From NCBI GenBank assembly GCA_025146925.1, contig CP102260.1, positions 1,690,001 through 1,754,000 on the forward strand: a stretch of 64,000 bases of DNA, read 5' to 3'. This DNA is from [Bacteroides] pectinophilus (GTDB lineage: Bacteria; Bacillota; Clostridia; Lachnospirales; Lachnospiraceae). Positions within the stretch are counted from its first letter, which is position 1, and each line of letters starts with the position of its first letter. This document shows, in pieces, positions 26,292 to 35,562 of the stretch. Both the position numbers and the translations under genes were made by a program. The notes below the pieces were generated by a model. It made no database searches. It saw only the letters and a program-made list of their open reading frames with translations, and had not been told where the DNA came from.

Positions 26292-26320
26292 ATTGTAAAA
26301 CAATGACAAAAAAATATCAA
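26292..26320 (-). promoter_or_regulatory. Sigma-A-type promoter of the biotin decarboxylase operon
   Basis: On the minus strand the -35 TTGATA (26315-26320) and the -10 TACAAT (26292-26297) are separated by exactly 17 bp. Initiation near 26285 would give a leader of about 80 nt. Confidence 0.6.
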
Positions 26321-26343
26321 GCATTATTTGCCCGTTCCAGTTA

Positions 26344-27078
26344 TCAGTCCTGCGTCTCCAGGACAAGCATTTTCCCCTCTTTGAGAGATATCTCACCATC
26401 CTCATCTGTTATCTCATTACTCACACACAGACTAACGCCCTGTAAAAGGTCATGATTGTCAAGAGGATACTTAAATCCCTTCATCGTAAGCCCATGAACA
26501 ACAGGCGTAAGTGCTATGCAGCTTACATATCCGCCAAACTGTCCTCTGCTGCTTATCTTAACCATGTCTTTACCCGGCATAATAAGCATTCTTATCATGT
26601 TGTGGGCGTCAACGATATATCCGTCTACCCCTTCCCTCTCAATCTGCTCAAGCAGACCTATATTAGCAAGTGTATGGTCAAGCCTTGTTCCTGTTGCACC
26701 AATAACAGTAACCGATGCATGTAATGCCGCGGACTGTTCACCAGGATCTTCCGGATTATTGCGGCCATTACCGGCTTTAATCTTGTCGAGTGCCGTTTTT
26801 ATCGCAAGCTCTGTATCTGTATAGTCTTTTTCTGCCGGATATCTGTCTCCCGGTACATTCCCCTGATACTTTGCAAGCACATCTTCATCAACAGAATCAT
26901 AATCTCCAAGCATATAATCAACAGTAACGCCTATCTTATCAGCGCTCACAAGTCCGCTGTCAGCTGCTATGCAGTAATCATACGTTATCCCGGCTCTCTT
27001 CTGTCTCTCAAGCCATCCTTTCGCCCATTCGATATCCACACTCCCTCCTGTTATTATGAGAACATTCCTTACTGCCAT
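26344..27078 (-). CDS. thiN: Thiamine pyrophosphokinase
   Basis: Converts thiamine and ATP to thiamine diphosphate in the cytoplasm. The 244-residue protein shows the catalytic Asp-rich motifs of the family: YCIAADSGL, MLGDYDSVD and EKDYTDTELAIK. VIGATGTRLDHTLANI follows in the second half of the fold, and a C-terminal thiamine-binding beta domain closes the protein. It is longer than the roughly 210-residue norm because of a Pro/Glu/Asn-rich insert after ALDKIKAGNG. The start is uncertain between ATG 27096 and ATG 27078; neither has an ideally placed ribosome site, and I chose the one nearer the conserved core. No THI-box riboswitch is visible. It has its own promoter. Confidence 0.9.
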   Translation of the reverse strand: MAVRNVLIITGGSVDIEWAKGWLERQKRAGITYDYCIAADSGLVSADKIGVTVDYMLGDYDSVDEDVLAKYQGNVPGDRYPAEKDYTDTELAIKTALDKIKAGNGRNNPEDPGEQSAALHASVTVIGATGTRLDHTLANIGLLEQIEREGVDGYIVDAHNMIRMLIMPGKDMVKISSRGQFGGYVSCIALTPVVHGLTMKGFKYPLDNHDLLQGVSLCVSNEITDEDGEISLKEGKMLVLETQD

Positions 27079-27142
27079 ATTCCAGATTATCTCCATTTCA
27101 TTTATTTATTCCGTTTCATTCCAGCTATTAATACCGGCATGA

Positions 27143-27171
27143 TATATAAAGTATATTAGTATATTTGCCAA
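27143..27171 (-). promoter_or_regulatory. Candidate promoter of thiN
   Basis: TTGGCA (27166-27171, minus strand) and TATATA (27143-27148) are separated by 17 bp. The same 180-bp region serves the divergent gene, whose best -10 is TATAAT at 27224-27229 with a poor -35. Confidence 0.4.
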
Positions 27172-27259
27172 TTCCAGGCAACATCTAATAAATACAGGAC
27201 TATCTTTTTTCACATTTGTGTTTTATAATGGAAAAAATTTGATACCAGGAGGATTAAAT

Positions 27260-28000
27260 ATGTCCAAAACTTCAAAATCTGATGCTTCATCATACGAAGC
27301 TGTATCATACGAAGCCGACACAGACACTGCCCATGAACTTCTTACCGTTCTTAAGGATTGCGGAATGGAGGATGCCTACAGCCAGTATGACAGCATTTCG
27401 GGGAGCCATGTGATATATGTCTGTCACACTGATTATGCACGTGCCAATGATATTTCCGTAACATTTCACAATGACCTTGAAGATGCCGGCGAAGAGAATG
27501 GTGAAGAGGCAGCGGCAGAAGTACAGCCCGTGCTCCTTTACTCCAATTCTGATGAAAAGTACAAGGATAATCTCTCATCAGCATATACATTTCTCATAAT
27601 AGGTGTTGCCGGTCTGATTGCCCTTGTCCTCTATGACTTCGGACTTATACCGGTATTTAACACAGCTTCAAAGATTCTTTTTAATGTAGTTGCTGCCGCA
27701 CTTTTTACCGGATTCATAATTGCAGGAATTATGTCTCTTAGATACTCCAGAAAGCTGAAGCTTGCAATTGATGTTGACAGTGCAATGCTTGACAAAGCAG
27801 TCTCATACCTTGAAGCCAATCTTTCTAAGGAAGCCATAGAGAACTCATATGACAGCAGCGATATTCCCGATGAGATGAAATATTACCGCCGCACCGATGC
27901 CATTAAGCAATGTATTTCATCTGAATTTGATGATGTGAGCGAAGAGCTTATGAATGAAATATGTGACAGATATTATAACAGCATGTTCGGACAGAACTAA
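27260..28000 (+). CDS. Uncharacterised two-helix membrane protein
   Basis: I do not recognise this 246-residue protein. It has an acidic N-terminal domain (1-105) rich in Ser/Asp/Glu, whose first part resembles the short DUF2007-like fold sometimes placed before membrane segments (a repeated pattern with HELLTVLKDCGMEDAY). Two adjacent helices follow (about 110-130 and 138-160), then a basic turn (RYSRKLKLAID) and a soluble helical C terminus. The start is ATG at 27260, with AGGAGG seven bases upstream; the in-frame ATG at 27218 lacks one. It is monocistronic, divergent from thiN and convergent with yicC across a bidirectional terminator. The two helices and two cytoplasmic domains would fit a small regulator or scaffold, but no function can be assigned. 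Confidence 0.75.
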   Translation: MSKTSKSDASSYEAVSYEADTDTAHELLTVLKDCGMEDAYSQYDSISGSHVIYVCHTDYARANDISVTFHNDLEDAGEENGEEAAAEVQPVLLYSNSDEKYKDNLSSAYTFLIIGVAGLIALVLYDFGLIPVFNTASKILFNVVAAALFTGFIIAGIMSLRYSRKLKLAIDVDSAMLDKAVSYLEANLSKEAIENSYDSSDIPDEMKYYRRTDAIKQCISSEFDDVSEELMNEICDRYYNSMFGQN

Positions 28001-28053
28001 TCATATTCTGTGTAATTTGCCGTAATTAATCAATCAGCTTTCACAGAAAATAG

Positions 28054-28107
28054 AAATCCTGTACATGCAGTGTCATATTAACACCAGACAATGCATGTAC
28101 AGGATTT
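28054..28107. terminator. Bidirectional terminator between the membrane protein gene and yicC
   Basis: A perfect 16-bp stem (28054-28069 with 28092-28107) with a 22-nt loop lies between convergent stop codons. Short T runs flank both sides. Confidence 0.8.
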
Positions 28108-28110
28108 TAT

Positions 28111-28989
28111 TTACTCTATATTCTGAATCTGCTCTCTTACCTTCTCAATCTCTGTCTTAAGGTCGATTGCTTTATTAGATATCTCAAGATCATCAGCCTT
28201 GGAAAGTATTGTATTGGCTTCCCTGTTCATCTCCTGCGCTATGAAGTCAAGCTTGCGTCCGATTCCGCCCTCCTCGTTAAGACATTTCTTAGCATGGTCT
28301 ATGTGGCTTCTTAAGCGCACCGTCTCTTCATCAACACATATCTTATCGGCATACATAACAACCTCTGTTGCTATCCTGCTCTCATCAAGCGTTGTATCTC
28401 CAAGTATCTCCGTAACCTTGTCCATGAGCTTGCTTCTGTAATCGCTCATTATCTTAGGGCTGCGTTCCTCTATAAAGTCAACCATCGCAAGCATGTTGTC
28501 AAGCTTGCCCATAAGGTCCTCCTTAAGATTCTCTCCCTCTGTGATTCTCGCAGAAAGCATCTGCTGGCATGCCTCCTCGACAGCTGTACGGATAAAGTTC
28601 CATATCTCTTCCTCATCAGCAGTCTGCTCTTCCATTGTAATAACCTCAGGGAAACGCGAAAGCTGTGAGATTGTTATGTCGTTGCGCAGCTCAAACTGTC
28701 TTGACATCTTATCAAATATATTCATATATTCATCAGCAATATCCGCATTATACTTTACCGAAACTTTATTATCCGCATAGTCTTCATATGTTATAAATAT
28801 GTCGACTTTGCCTCGCTGGATATATTTTTTAATAACTTCACGGATTCTCGCCTCAAATACATTAAGCTTCTTCGGCATCTTTATTCCGGCTTCAAGATAT
28901 CTGTGATTGACTGATTTCATCTCAACTGAAATCTTGCGTGTCTCCTCCGCCATCTCACATCTTCCAAAGCCCGTCATGCTTTTAATCAT
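28111..28989 (-). CDS. YicC family protein (endoribonuclease-type)
   Basis: A 292-residue protein of the YicC/YloC family, which includes enzymes with endoribonuclease activity on mRNA or small RNA. The N terminus MIKSMTGFGR and the C terminus, with KLDFIAQEMNREANTILSK, are the family's two signatures; a DUF1732-type C-terminal domain is clear. The start is ATG at 28989, with a GAAAGGG site; the in-frame ATG at 29010 is not preceded by one. In many Firmicutes the gene stands next to remA-gmk-rpoZ, but here it stands alone between two terminated genes. A promoter match lies directly upstream. Confidence 0.92.
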   Translation of the reverse strand: MIKSMTGFGRCEMAEETRKISVEMKSVNHRYLEAGIKMPKKLNVFEARIREVIKKYIQRGKVDIFITYEDYADNKVSVKYNADIADEYMNIFDKMSRQFELRNDITISQLSRFPEVITMEEQTADEEEIWNFIRTAVEEACQQMLSARITEGENLKEDLMGKLDNMLAMVDFIEERSPKIMSDYRSKLMDKVTEILGDTTLDESRIATEVVMYADKICVDEETVRLRSHIDHAKKCLNEEGGIGRKLDFIAQEMNREANTILSKADDLEISNKAIDLKTEIEKVREQIQNIE

Positions 28990-29044
28990 GGTAAACCCTT
29001 TCTGTATCAATCATTTACTTGTGTCTCTAAATACACCACGAATT

Positions 29045-29072
29045 AGTATAACAAATTAAAAAAATAAATCAA
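29045..29072 (-). promoter_or_regulatory. Candidate promoter of the yicC gene
   Basis: The -35 TTGATT (29067-29072, minus strand) and -10 TATACT (29045-29050) are 16 bp apart, in an AT-rich spacer shared with the divergent rqcH gene. Confidence 0.45.
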
Positions 29073-29191
29073 GAAACAGAATATAAATTTTATTTTCTTA
29101 ATGTTTTATGATACAATAACCTAAGCTGGTGCGCAGACATACTGCACGATATACAGCACTATCACAGGCGCGCCTGCGGAATGGAGTAATT

Positions 29192-30940
29192 ATGGCATTA
29201 GACGGAATTGCAATTGCAAATATAACACACGAGCTCGAGTCTCTCCTTGCTAACGGCAGGCTCTACAAGATTGCCCAGCCGGAACCGGATGAGCTTCTTC
29301 TTACAATTAAGAATAACAAATCACAGTACAGGCTTACAATATCAGCCAATGCGGGGCTGCCACTTATATATCTTACAGATTCCAATAAGACAAGTCCTCT
29401 CGTTGCACCTAATTTCTGCATGCTCTTAAGAAAACATCTCGGCAATGCACGGATTATTTCAGTCAGTCAGGCAGGTCTTGAACGCGTGATTGATTTTTCA
29501 TTTGAGCACCTTGATGAGATGGGTGACCTCTGCCGCAAGCATCTTATTGTCGAGCTTATGGGAAAGCACAGCAATATTATATTTACTACTGAAGATAACG
29601 TAATCATCGACAGTATCAAGCATGTATCTGCACAGATAAGCTCTGTCCGCGAGGTTCTTCCGGGAAGAAGCTATTTTATACCTGATACAATGGACAAAGC
29701 CAATCCTCTTGAACTTGACTTTGACGCATTTACAAAGCATGTTCTTTCAAAAGCATTAAAAAGCTCTAAGGCTCTTTATACAGGACTTACCGGCATCAGC
29801 CCCGTTATAGCCGAAGAGATATGTTATCGTGCCGGAATCGAAAGTGACCAGCCGGCAGGCACACTTTCATCAGATGAACAGCACCGGCTTTTTGATAATG
29901 TAAATGCGATAATGGAACTTGTAAAACACAACACATTCACTCCACATATTATTTACAACGGACGTAAGCCTGTTGAGTTTGCAAGCATACCGCTTACTAT
30001 ATATGAATCAGGGGATAACACTTACCGCATTGAGCAATGTGACAGTGCAAGCAGCATGCTCTTTGCGTTCTATGCACAGAAAAACGCCCAGACAAGAATA
30101 CATCAGCGTTCCGTCGACATGCGTAAGATTGTCAATACGCTTCTTGAGCGTAACTACAGGAAGCTTGATATACAGGAGAAGCAGCTAAAAGACACAGAAA
30201 AACGTGAAAAGTTCAGAATCTACGGCGAACTTCTCAACACATACGGGTACAATATTCCGGAGGGAAGCCGTTCATTTGAAACTGTTAATTATTACACCGG
30301 AGAGAATGTGACAATTCCTCTTGATGCCACACTTACGGCACGTGAGAATTCAGTACGATATTTTGACAGATATAACAAGCTTAAGCGTACATTCGAAGCA
30401 ACCTCAAAGCTTGTCGAGGAGACGCAGGCTGAGATTGACCATCTCGAATCAATCCTTACATCACTTGATATTGCCGTTGGTGAAGAAGACCTCGTACAGC
30501 TTAAGGAAGAAATGATTGAATCAGGATATATCCACCGCAAAGGACCTGCCGGCAAGAAGGTGCGTATCACAAGCAGTCCTTTCCACTATATATCTTCAGA
30601 CGGATTTGATATGTATGTCGGCAAGAACAATATCCAGAACGAAGAACTTTCTTTCAGGCTTGCAGGCAACAGTGACTGGTGGTTCCATGCCAAGAAAATT
30701 CCGGGTTCACATGTTATTGTAAAGACTAACGGAAAAGATCTTCCCGACAGAACCTATGAGGAGGCCGCACGCCTTGCAGCATATTATTCAAAAGGACGTG
30801 AACAGGATAAAGTCGAAGTTGACTACACACTCAGACGTAACCTTAAGAAACCGGCAGGCTCCAAACCTGGCTTTGTAATCTATCACACCAACTATTCAAT
30901 GGTCGCCGATACCGATATAACAGGAATACAGCAGGCATAA
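29192..30940 (+). CDS. rqcH: Ribosome quality-control factor RqcH (NFACT family, FbpA-like)
   Basis: A 582-residue NFACT protein; in bacteria RqcH binds stalled 50S subunits and recruits tRNA-Ala to add alanine tails that mark the nascent chain for decay. It shows the NFACT-N domain (from MALDGIAIANI, residues 1-180), helix-hairpin-helix (about 180-280), a long coiled coil (about 300-450) and the NFACT-R domain, with SDWWFHAKKIPGSHV and a conserved RRNLKKPAGSKPG segment. At residues 97-98, where the well-studied proteins have Asp-Arg (needed for tRNA binding), this one reads Glu97-Arg98. The start is ATG at 29192, with GGAG five bases upstream; the longer frame from 29129 is not supported. 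The stop codon lies inside a perfect hairpin. Confidence 0.93.
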   Translation: MALDGIAIANITHELESLLANGRLYKIAQPEPDELLLTIKNNKSQYRLTISANAGLPLIYLTDSNKTSPLVAPNFCMLLRKHLGNARIISVSQAGLERVIDFSFEHLDEMGDLCRKHLIVELMGKHSNIIFTTEDNVIIDSIKHVSAQISSVREVLPGRSYFIPDTMDKANPLELDFDAFTKHVLSKALKSSKALYTGLTGISPVIAEEICYRAGIESDQPAGTLSSDEQHRLFDNVNAIMELVKHNTFTPHIIYNGRKPVEFASIPLTIYESGDNTYRIEQCDSASSMLFAFYAQKNAQTRIHQRSVDMRKIVNTLLERNYRKLDIQEKQLKDTEKREKFRIYGELLNTYGYNIPEGSRSFETVNYYTGENVTIPLDATLTARENSVRYFDRYNKLKRTFEATSKLVEETQAEIDHLESILTSLDIAVGEEDLVQLKEEMIESGYIHRKGPAGKKVRITSSPFHYISSDGFDMYVGKNNIQNEELSFRLAGNSDWWFHAKKIPGSHVIVKTNGKDLPDRTYEEAARLAAYYSKGREQDKVEVDYTLRRNLKKPAGSKPGFVIYHTNYSMVADTDITGIQQA

Positions 30941-30958
30941 GCCTGCTGTATTCCTGTT
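30919..30958. terminator. Perfect 18-bp hairpin spanning the rqcH stop codon
   Basis: Two 18-bp arms (30919-30936 and 30941-30958) enclose a 4-nt loop; the TAA stop occupies the loop. It separates the convergent rqcH and small orphan gene. There is no strong T run after either arm, so it may block or stabilise RNA ends rather than act as a classical terminator. Confidence 0.6.
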
Positions 30959-30961
30959 ATA

Positions 30962-31171
30962 CTATTCATCAAATTCAGCTATTACATAATAGCCTCTCGG
31001 ATTCTCCCCGACTTCCTTGACAACACCTTCACGTGACTTAAGTCTCTCTGTTGTTGTATAGTTAGCCGACATTGCGACAGCCGGCTCTATAGTATAATAA
31101 TATGAGCTTGGGAGCGCTCCTTCAGTAACCTCCACTCTGTCTCCCGGCTTTACAAGATTAGGCCTGCTCAT
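30962..31171 (-). CDS. Small uncharacterised protein after recG
   Basis: A 69-residue acidic protein, which I do not recognise as a named family. It reads like a small beta-rich fold: [16 protein letters not shown], then Tyr-rich YYYTIEPAV, then [22 protein letters not shown], reminiscent of short KOW/SH3-like barrels that bind nucleic acid or protein. The start is ATG at 31171, with GGAG six bases upstream; GTG 31192 overlaps the recG stop codon but has no separate site. Close coupling to recG suggests co-transcription and perhaps a shared process; this is inference from position only. Confidence 0.65.
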   Translation of the reverse strand: MSRPNLVKPGDRVEVTEGALPSSYYYTIEPAVAMSANYTTTERLKSREGVVKEVGENPRGYYVIAEFDE

Positions 31172-31188
31172 TGTAAACTCCATCTCTC

Positions 31189-33297
31189 TCACAATACAAC
31201 ATCTCCTTTGTTATCTGTTCTGTCAAAATACATACGAAGTCCGGCATTGGCATCATTCTCCAGATCCGGATCATTTTCTATAATTGCAGCTGCCGCGTCA
31301 GATGCAGCTTTGAGCAGGTTGGCATCCTTATAGATGTCCCCTATTGTAAACTGCATATCTCCGCTCTGACGTATCCCGAAAAAGTCTCCCGGGCCTCTCA
31401 GCTTAAGGTCTTCCTCCGCAATTCTGAACCCGTCGTTGGATTCACGCAGTATTCCAAGCCTGTCCATATTTTCTTTTTTTGCATTGGATGTCCCGACAAA
31501 TATGCAGTATGACTGGTATGCACCTCTTCCCACACGCCCCCTCAGCTGGTGAAGCTGTGCAAGTCCGAACCTGTCTGCATTCTCTATAAGCATTACAGTT
31601 GCGTTGGGAACATTTACACCAACCTCGATTACCGTTGTTGAGACAAGTACCTGCGTCTGTCCCGAATGAAACCTCTCCATAATCTCATCCTTAACCGCCG
31701 GCTTCATCTTGCCATGAAGATATTCCACATTAATTGATGACGGAAGATTTTTCTTAAGCATTGTTGTATAATCGACAACATTCTCAAGTGTTGCATGCAT
31801 ATTGGTATTGGCAAATGTATCGCCGCGTCCGTCCTCCATTACATCACCGTCTTCACGTGCTTCTACCATAGGACATATAACATATGCCTGATGTCCCGCC
31901 TGTACCTGATTCTCTATAAACCGGTATGCATTAGGCCTGTAGTCTGTACCGACAACGGCATTCTTTATCGGCAGCCTGCTGCTTGGAAGCTCATTCATTA
32001 CTGATATGTCAAGGTCACCGTATATAATGATTGCAAGCGTTCTCGGAATCGGGGTTGCGCTCATTACAAGCGTATGTACACTGCTGCCTTTCTGTGTAAG
32101 GCTTTCTCTCTGATGCACACCAAAACGATGCTGTTCATCAGTTACAACAAGTCCAAGATTGGCATACTCCACACCTGCCTGTATAAGGGCGTGTGTTCCT
32201 ATAACTATCCCTGCCTCTCCTGATGCAATGCGCTGTCTCTCCTTTTTCTTGGCTGATGCTGTCATGGACCCGATAAGAAGCGATACATTTATATTGATTC
32301 CGTATTTTTCAAACATGGCACATGTATCGTCATACTGCTGTCTTGCAAGGACTTCTGTCGGAACCATCATTGCGCCCTGGTATCCGGCATATACAGTGTT
32401 CATAAGTGCAAGAACCGCAATGATTGTCTTGCCTGAACCCACATCTCCCTGAACAAGCCTGTTCATCAGGCGCTCTCCATTCATATCTGAGCTTACCTCC
32501 TGCCATGTCCGTTTCTGGGCATTCGTAAGCTCATACGGCAGCTTCTTAATGAATTCATCCGTCCTTGCATCATCCGCTATTCTGCTGAGATTAGGCTGCC
32601 TTGAATTGTTCTCTTTCATTCTCCTTACATTAAGCATAAAAAAGAAAAATTCATCAAAAACAAGCCTTTTTCTTGCCGCCTCATAATCATTCATGTCTTT
32701 TGGAAAATGTATTGCCCGCATTGCAAAGTTAATCTCTGCAAGCTCATTGCTTCTTCTCAATTCCGCAGGCAGCAGCTCCGGCACAAGTTCCTTTATGTCA
32801 AGCGCCTGCTGCATTGCTTTTGAGACTATCTTATTGGACAGACCCCTGGTAAGCGGATATATAGGCTGCATAATGCCAATCTGCGATGAATATCCTTCCA
32901 TCGTATAAAGCACAGGCTGCTCCATTACCCAGTCCCCATTGCGGAATACCGGACGTCCTCTGAAGATATATCTGTAGCCCGGTTTTAATGAACCGAGAAG
33001 ATACGGCATATTAAACCACGTTGCCTTAAGCAGTCCGCCTTTTTCATCCCTGAGGGTTACCGTGAGAATCTGAAGATTACGAACACGCTTAAGCGCCGGT
33101 GTCCTTGCCACAACCGCATCAACAGCTATAAGAGAATCTCCCGTATGCTCAGGAATCTCACTAACTAAAACAGGCTTCCCGCATATGTCATAAGACCTGG
33201 GGTACAATCTTACCAGGTCTTCTGCCGTATATACGGAAAGCTTGTTAAGCAGCCGCGCTGTCTTGTCTCCAATTCCCTTGAGATCTGTCAGCTTCAT
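31189..33297 (-). CDS. recG: ATP-dependent DNA helicase RecG
   Basis: A branched-DNA helicase of 702 residues that remodels stalled replication forks and Holliday junctions. The N-terminal wedge/OB domain precedes the helicase core. Walker A is in GDVGSGKTI, the Walker B position is [10 protein letters not shown], and motif VI-type [11 protein letters not shown] is followed by the RecG C-terminal domain ([13 protein letters not shown]). Its ATG overlaps the yqeY stop by four bases (ATGA), so the two are translationally coupled. It belongs to the rpmB-Asp23-fakA-yqeY-recG order known from many Firmicutes. Confidence 0.95.
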   Translation of the reverse strand: MKLTDLKGIGDKTARLLNKLSVYTAEDLVRLYPRSYDICGKPVLVSEIPEHTGDSLIAVDAVVARTPALKRVRNLQILTVTLRDEKGGLLKATWFNMPYLLGSLKPGYRYIFRGRPVFRNGDWVMEQPVLYTMEGYSSQIGIMQPIYPLTRGLSNKIVSKAMQQALDIKELVPELLPAELRRSNELAEINFAMRAIHFPKDMNDYEAARKRLVFDEFFFFMLNVRRMKENNSRQPNLSRIADDARTDEFIKKLPYELTNAQKRTWQEVSSDMNGERLMNRLVQGDVGSGKTIIAVLALMNTVYAGYQGAMMVPTEVLARQQYDDTCAMFEKYGININVSLLIGSMTASAKKKERQRIASGEAGIVIGTHALIQAGVEYANLGLVVTDEQHRFGVHQRESLTQKGSSVHTLVMSATPIPRTLAIIIYGDLDISVMNELPSSRLPIKNAVVGTDYRPNAYRFIENQVQAGHQAYVICPMVEAREDGDVMEDGRGDTFANTNMHATLENVVDYTTMLKKNLPSSINVEYLHGKMKPAVKDEIMERFHSGQTQVLVSTTVIEVGVNVPNATVMLIENADRFGLAQLHQLRGRVGRGAYQSYCIFVGTSNAKKENMDRLGILRESNDGFRIAEEDLKLRGPGDFFGIRQSGDMQFTIGDIYKDANLLKAASDAAAAIIENDPDLENDANAGLRMYFDRTDNKGDVVL

Positions 33298-33740
33298 GCC
33301 ATATATCCTGCAAGCACTTCATTAACGAGCTTGCCGTCTGCCTTACCCTTAACTTTAGGCATGAGCACTCTCATGATTGCTCCCTTGTCCTTAGCTGTCG
33401 GTTTCTCTATTGAAAGCTCTGTAAGTGTCTCATCAATCACTTTCTTAATCTCAGCTTCATCCATCATCTTAGGTGCATATTCGTTAAGCACGCTGATAGA
33501 AAAATTGCACTCGTCAATAATATCCTGTCTGTCAGAAGGTGTCATTGAAAGAGTTTCCTTGAGCTGCTTAATCTGCTTGAGAATAATCTGATCCCCATCC
33601 TCATCCGTAAGCTCCCTGCGATTATTAATCTCAAAATTCTTGAGTTCTGCAAGAAGAAGTGAAAGCACATCCTTACGTGCCTTATCCTTGGCCTTCATTG
33701 CTGCTACCATCTCGCCTCTTATAAAATCAATCTTACTCAT
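33294..33740 (-). CDS. yqeY: GatB/YqeY domain protein
   Basis: A 148-residue stand-alone version of the tail domain of GatB, the tRNA amidotransferase subunit. The family members are thought to interact with tRNA, though no catalytic function has been shown. It has an acidic, helical sequence with MSKIDFIRGEMVAAMKAKDKARKDVLSLLLAELKN as the conserved N terminus (read in two pieces, MSKIDFIRGEMVAAMKAKDK and ARKDVLSLLLAELKN) and a closing [22 protein letters not shown] precedes the ATG. The fakA terminator lies upstream, so either a short promoter or read-through feeds yqeY-recG. Confidence 0.88.
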   Translation of the reverse strand: MSKIDFIRGEMVAAMKAKDKARKDVLSLLLAELKNFEINNRRELTDEDGDQIILKQIKQLKETLSMTPSDRQDIIDECNFSISVLNEYAPKMMDEAEIKKVIDETLTELSIEKPTAKDKGAIMRVLMPKVKGKADGKLVNEVLAGYMA

Positions 33741-33772
33741 AATGTATATGTCCTTTCTATGACTTATTATTC

Positions 33773-33803
33773 AAAAAGCTGCCCTGTAGCATTACAAGGC
33801 AGC
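33773..33803 (-). terminator. Intrinsic terminator of fakA
   Basis: A GC-rich 9-bp stem with one mismatch (33778-33786 with 33795-33803), with a 8-nt loop and five T on the minus strand. It follows the fakA stop by about 7 nt and lies only 32 nt before the yqeY start, so yqeY-recG may depend on read-through. Confidence 0.8.
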
Positions 33804-33809
33804 CATTCA

Positions 33810-35525
33810 TTACTCAACTGAAATTATATAATAATATATTGGCTGTCCGCCTCTTTGCAGTTCTACGTCAAGGCCCGGATACTCTGCTGATACCGCCTCA
33901 ACCATTGCGTCTGCATCATTCTCATTAACATCACTGCCATAATAAATACTGATGAGTTCTGATTCATCATCTACCATGGCACCAAGCATCTGCATAACTG
34001 TTGACTTTACATCATGACTTACAGCAAGCAGCCCTGTATCACCAAGTCCCATAATGTCATTGCAGTGTATCTCATGTCCGTCTATGCTTGTATCTCTTAC
34101 GGCATATGTTACTTCACCACTCTTGACATTGCTCATGCCTTCTGACATTGCCTGCTCATTCTCTTCTGCCGAACGTGCAATCTCATAATTAAACATGGCT
34201 GTAATTCCCTGAGGAACTGTCTTTGATGGAATAACAACAATCTTCTTATCTTCAACAATCGAAGCTGCCTGCTGTGCAGCAAGGATAATATTCTTGTTAT
34301 TAGGAAGCACAAATACTGTATCCGCATTAACCTTATCCACGGCATTAAGGATGTCTTCTGTGCTTGGATTCATTGTCTGACCGCCTTCAATAACGTAATC
34401 AACACCAAGTCCTCCAAATATCTCGGCAAGTCCGTCACCTGCAACAACCGTTACAAATCCTACTTCCTTGCGTGGTTCATCCTTCTTAGGTTCGCTGACT
34501 TCTTCAACCGCAGCCTCCTTAGCCTGTGAAGCAGTATCCACTGCTTCTGCAGCCTTCTTTGCTTCTGCAGCTTCAATAACCTTCTGGTTATGCTCCTCGC
34601 GCATATTATCAATCTTCATCCTGGTAAGCTGTCCAAAAGTAAGTGCCTTCTGTATCGCAAGTCCCGGATCGTTAGTATGGACATGAACCTTAACAATCTC
34701 ATCATCTGCAACACAGACAATAGAATCTCCGATAGATTCGAGATAAGCCTTGAATCCAAGTTCATCTTTCTTATCAAACTTCTTATCAAGCATTATGATA
34801 AATTCAGTGCAGTATCCGAACTTAATCTCTACATTATCAAGTGAGCCTGCTCCTGATGTCTTCGCTGATGACTCTGACTGTTCTGTCTCATCATCAAGAG
34901 CAACTGGATTGCCTTCGTATGCAAGAATTGCTCCACGAAGAACCTCCACAAGTCCCTGTCCGCCTGAATCCACTACTCCTGCTTCTTTGAGCACAGGCAG
35001 CATATCAGGTGTCTTGGCAAGTACTTCCTCTGCATACTCGAGAATACCTCTCATTACCTCACCAAGATTATCGCTCACATCCGCAAGCTCAGATGCCTTG
35101 CTGGCTGCACCTTTGGCTACAGTAAGAATAGTGCCTTCCTTAGGCTTCATGACTGCCTTATATGCAGTCTCTACAGCTCTCTCAAATGCTGATGCAAGAA
35201 CATTAACATCAATAGCTTCTACAGCCTTAATCTCCTTGGTAAATCCTCTGAACAGCTGCGATAAAATAACGCCTGAGTTACCTCTTGCTCCACGAAGTGA
35301 ACCACTTGATATAGCTTTTGCAAGAGAAGCCATATCAGGCTCAGCCAATGCACTGACTTCCTTTGCAGCTGACATTATTGTAAGTGTCATATTAGTTCCC
35401 GTATCACCATCCGGTACCGGGAACACATTCAAATCGTTAATCCATTCCTTCTTAGCTTTCAGATTACCAGCTCCGGAAAGGAACATCTTCTGCAAAAGCT
35501 TTGCATCTATAGTATTTGAAGCCAC
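33810..35525 (-). CDS. fakA: Fatty acid kinase catalytic subunit FakA (DAK2/YloV)
   Basis: A 571-residue protein with an N-terminal DhaL/DAK2 nucleotide-binding domain, in which NVFPVPDGDTGTNM (about 29-42) provides the metal-binding Asp residues. A central domain and a C-terminal domain typical of FakA follow. FakA phosphorylates fatty acids delivered by FakB (DegV) proteins so that they enter phospholipid synthesis. A charged Ala/Glu/Lys linker (about 305-345) separates the middle and C-terminal parts. AGGAGG precedes the ATG. It follows the Asp23 gene after 37 nt, as in Bacillus yloU-yloV. No fakB gene is in the window. Confidence 0.9.
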   Translation of the reverse strand: MASNTIDAKLLQKMFLSGAGNLKAKKEWINDLNVFPVPDGDTGTNMTLTIMSAAKEVSALAEPDMASLAKAISSGSLRGARGNSGVILSQLFRGFTKEIKAVEAIDVNVLASAFERAVETAYKAVMKPKEGTILTVAKGAASKASELADVSDNLGEVMRGILEYAEEVLAKTPDMLPVLKEAGVVDSGGQGLVEVLRGAILAYEGNPVALDDETEQSESSAKTSGAGSLDNVEIKFGYCTEFIIMLDKKFDKKDELGFKAYLESIGDSIVCVADDEIVKVHVHTNDPGLAIQKALTFGQLTRMKIDNMREEHNQKVIEAAEAKKAAEAVDTASQAKEAAVEEVSEPKKDEPRKEVGFVTVVAGDGLAEIFGGLGVDYVIEGGQTMNPSTEDILNAVDKVNADTVFVLPNNKNIILAAQQAASIVEDKKIVVIPSKTVPQGITAMFNYEIARSAEENEQAMSEGMSNVKSGEVTYAVRDTSIDGHEIHCNDIMGLGDTGLLAVSHDVKSTVMQMLGAMVDDESELISIYYGSDVNENDADAMVEAVSAEYPGLDVELQRGGQPIYYYIISVE

Positions 35526-35562
35526 AATTATATCCTCCTAAAACCTAAGTCTGTCACAGTTA

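Noticed and set aside
26225-27200. Possible TPP riboswitch near thiamine pyrophosphokinase
   Set aside because: No CUGAGA or other THI-box segments were found in the leader of thiN.
34750-35541. 263-codon plus-strand open frame inside fakA
   Set aside because: Antisense shadow of a well-conserved fatty acid kinase gene; Ser/Thr/Ala-rich product with no recognisable domain.
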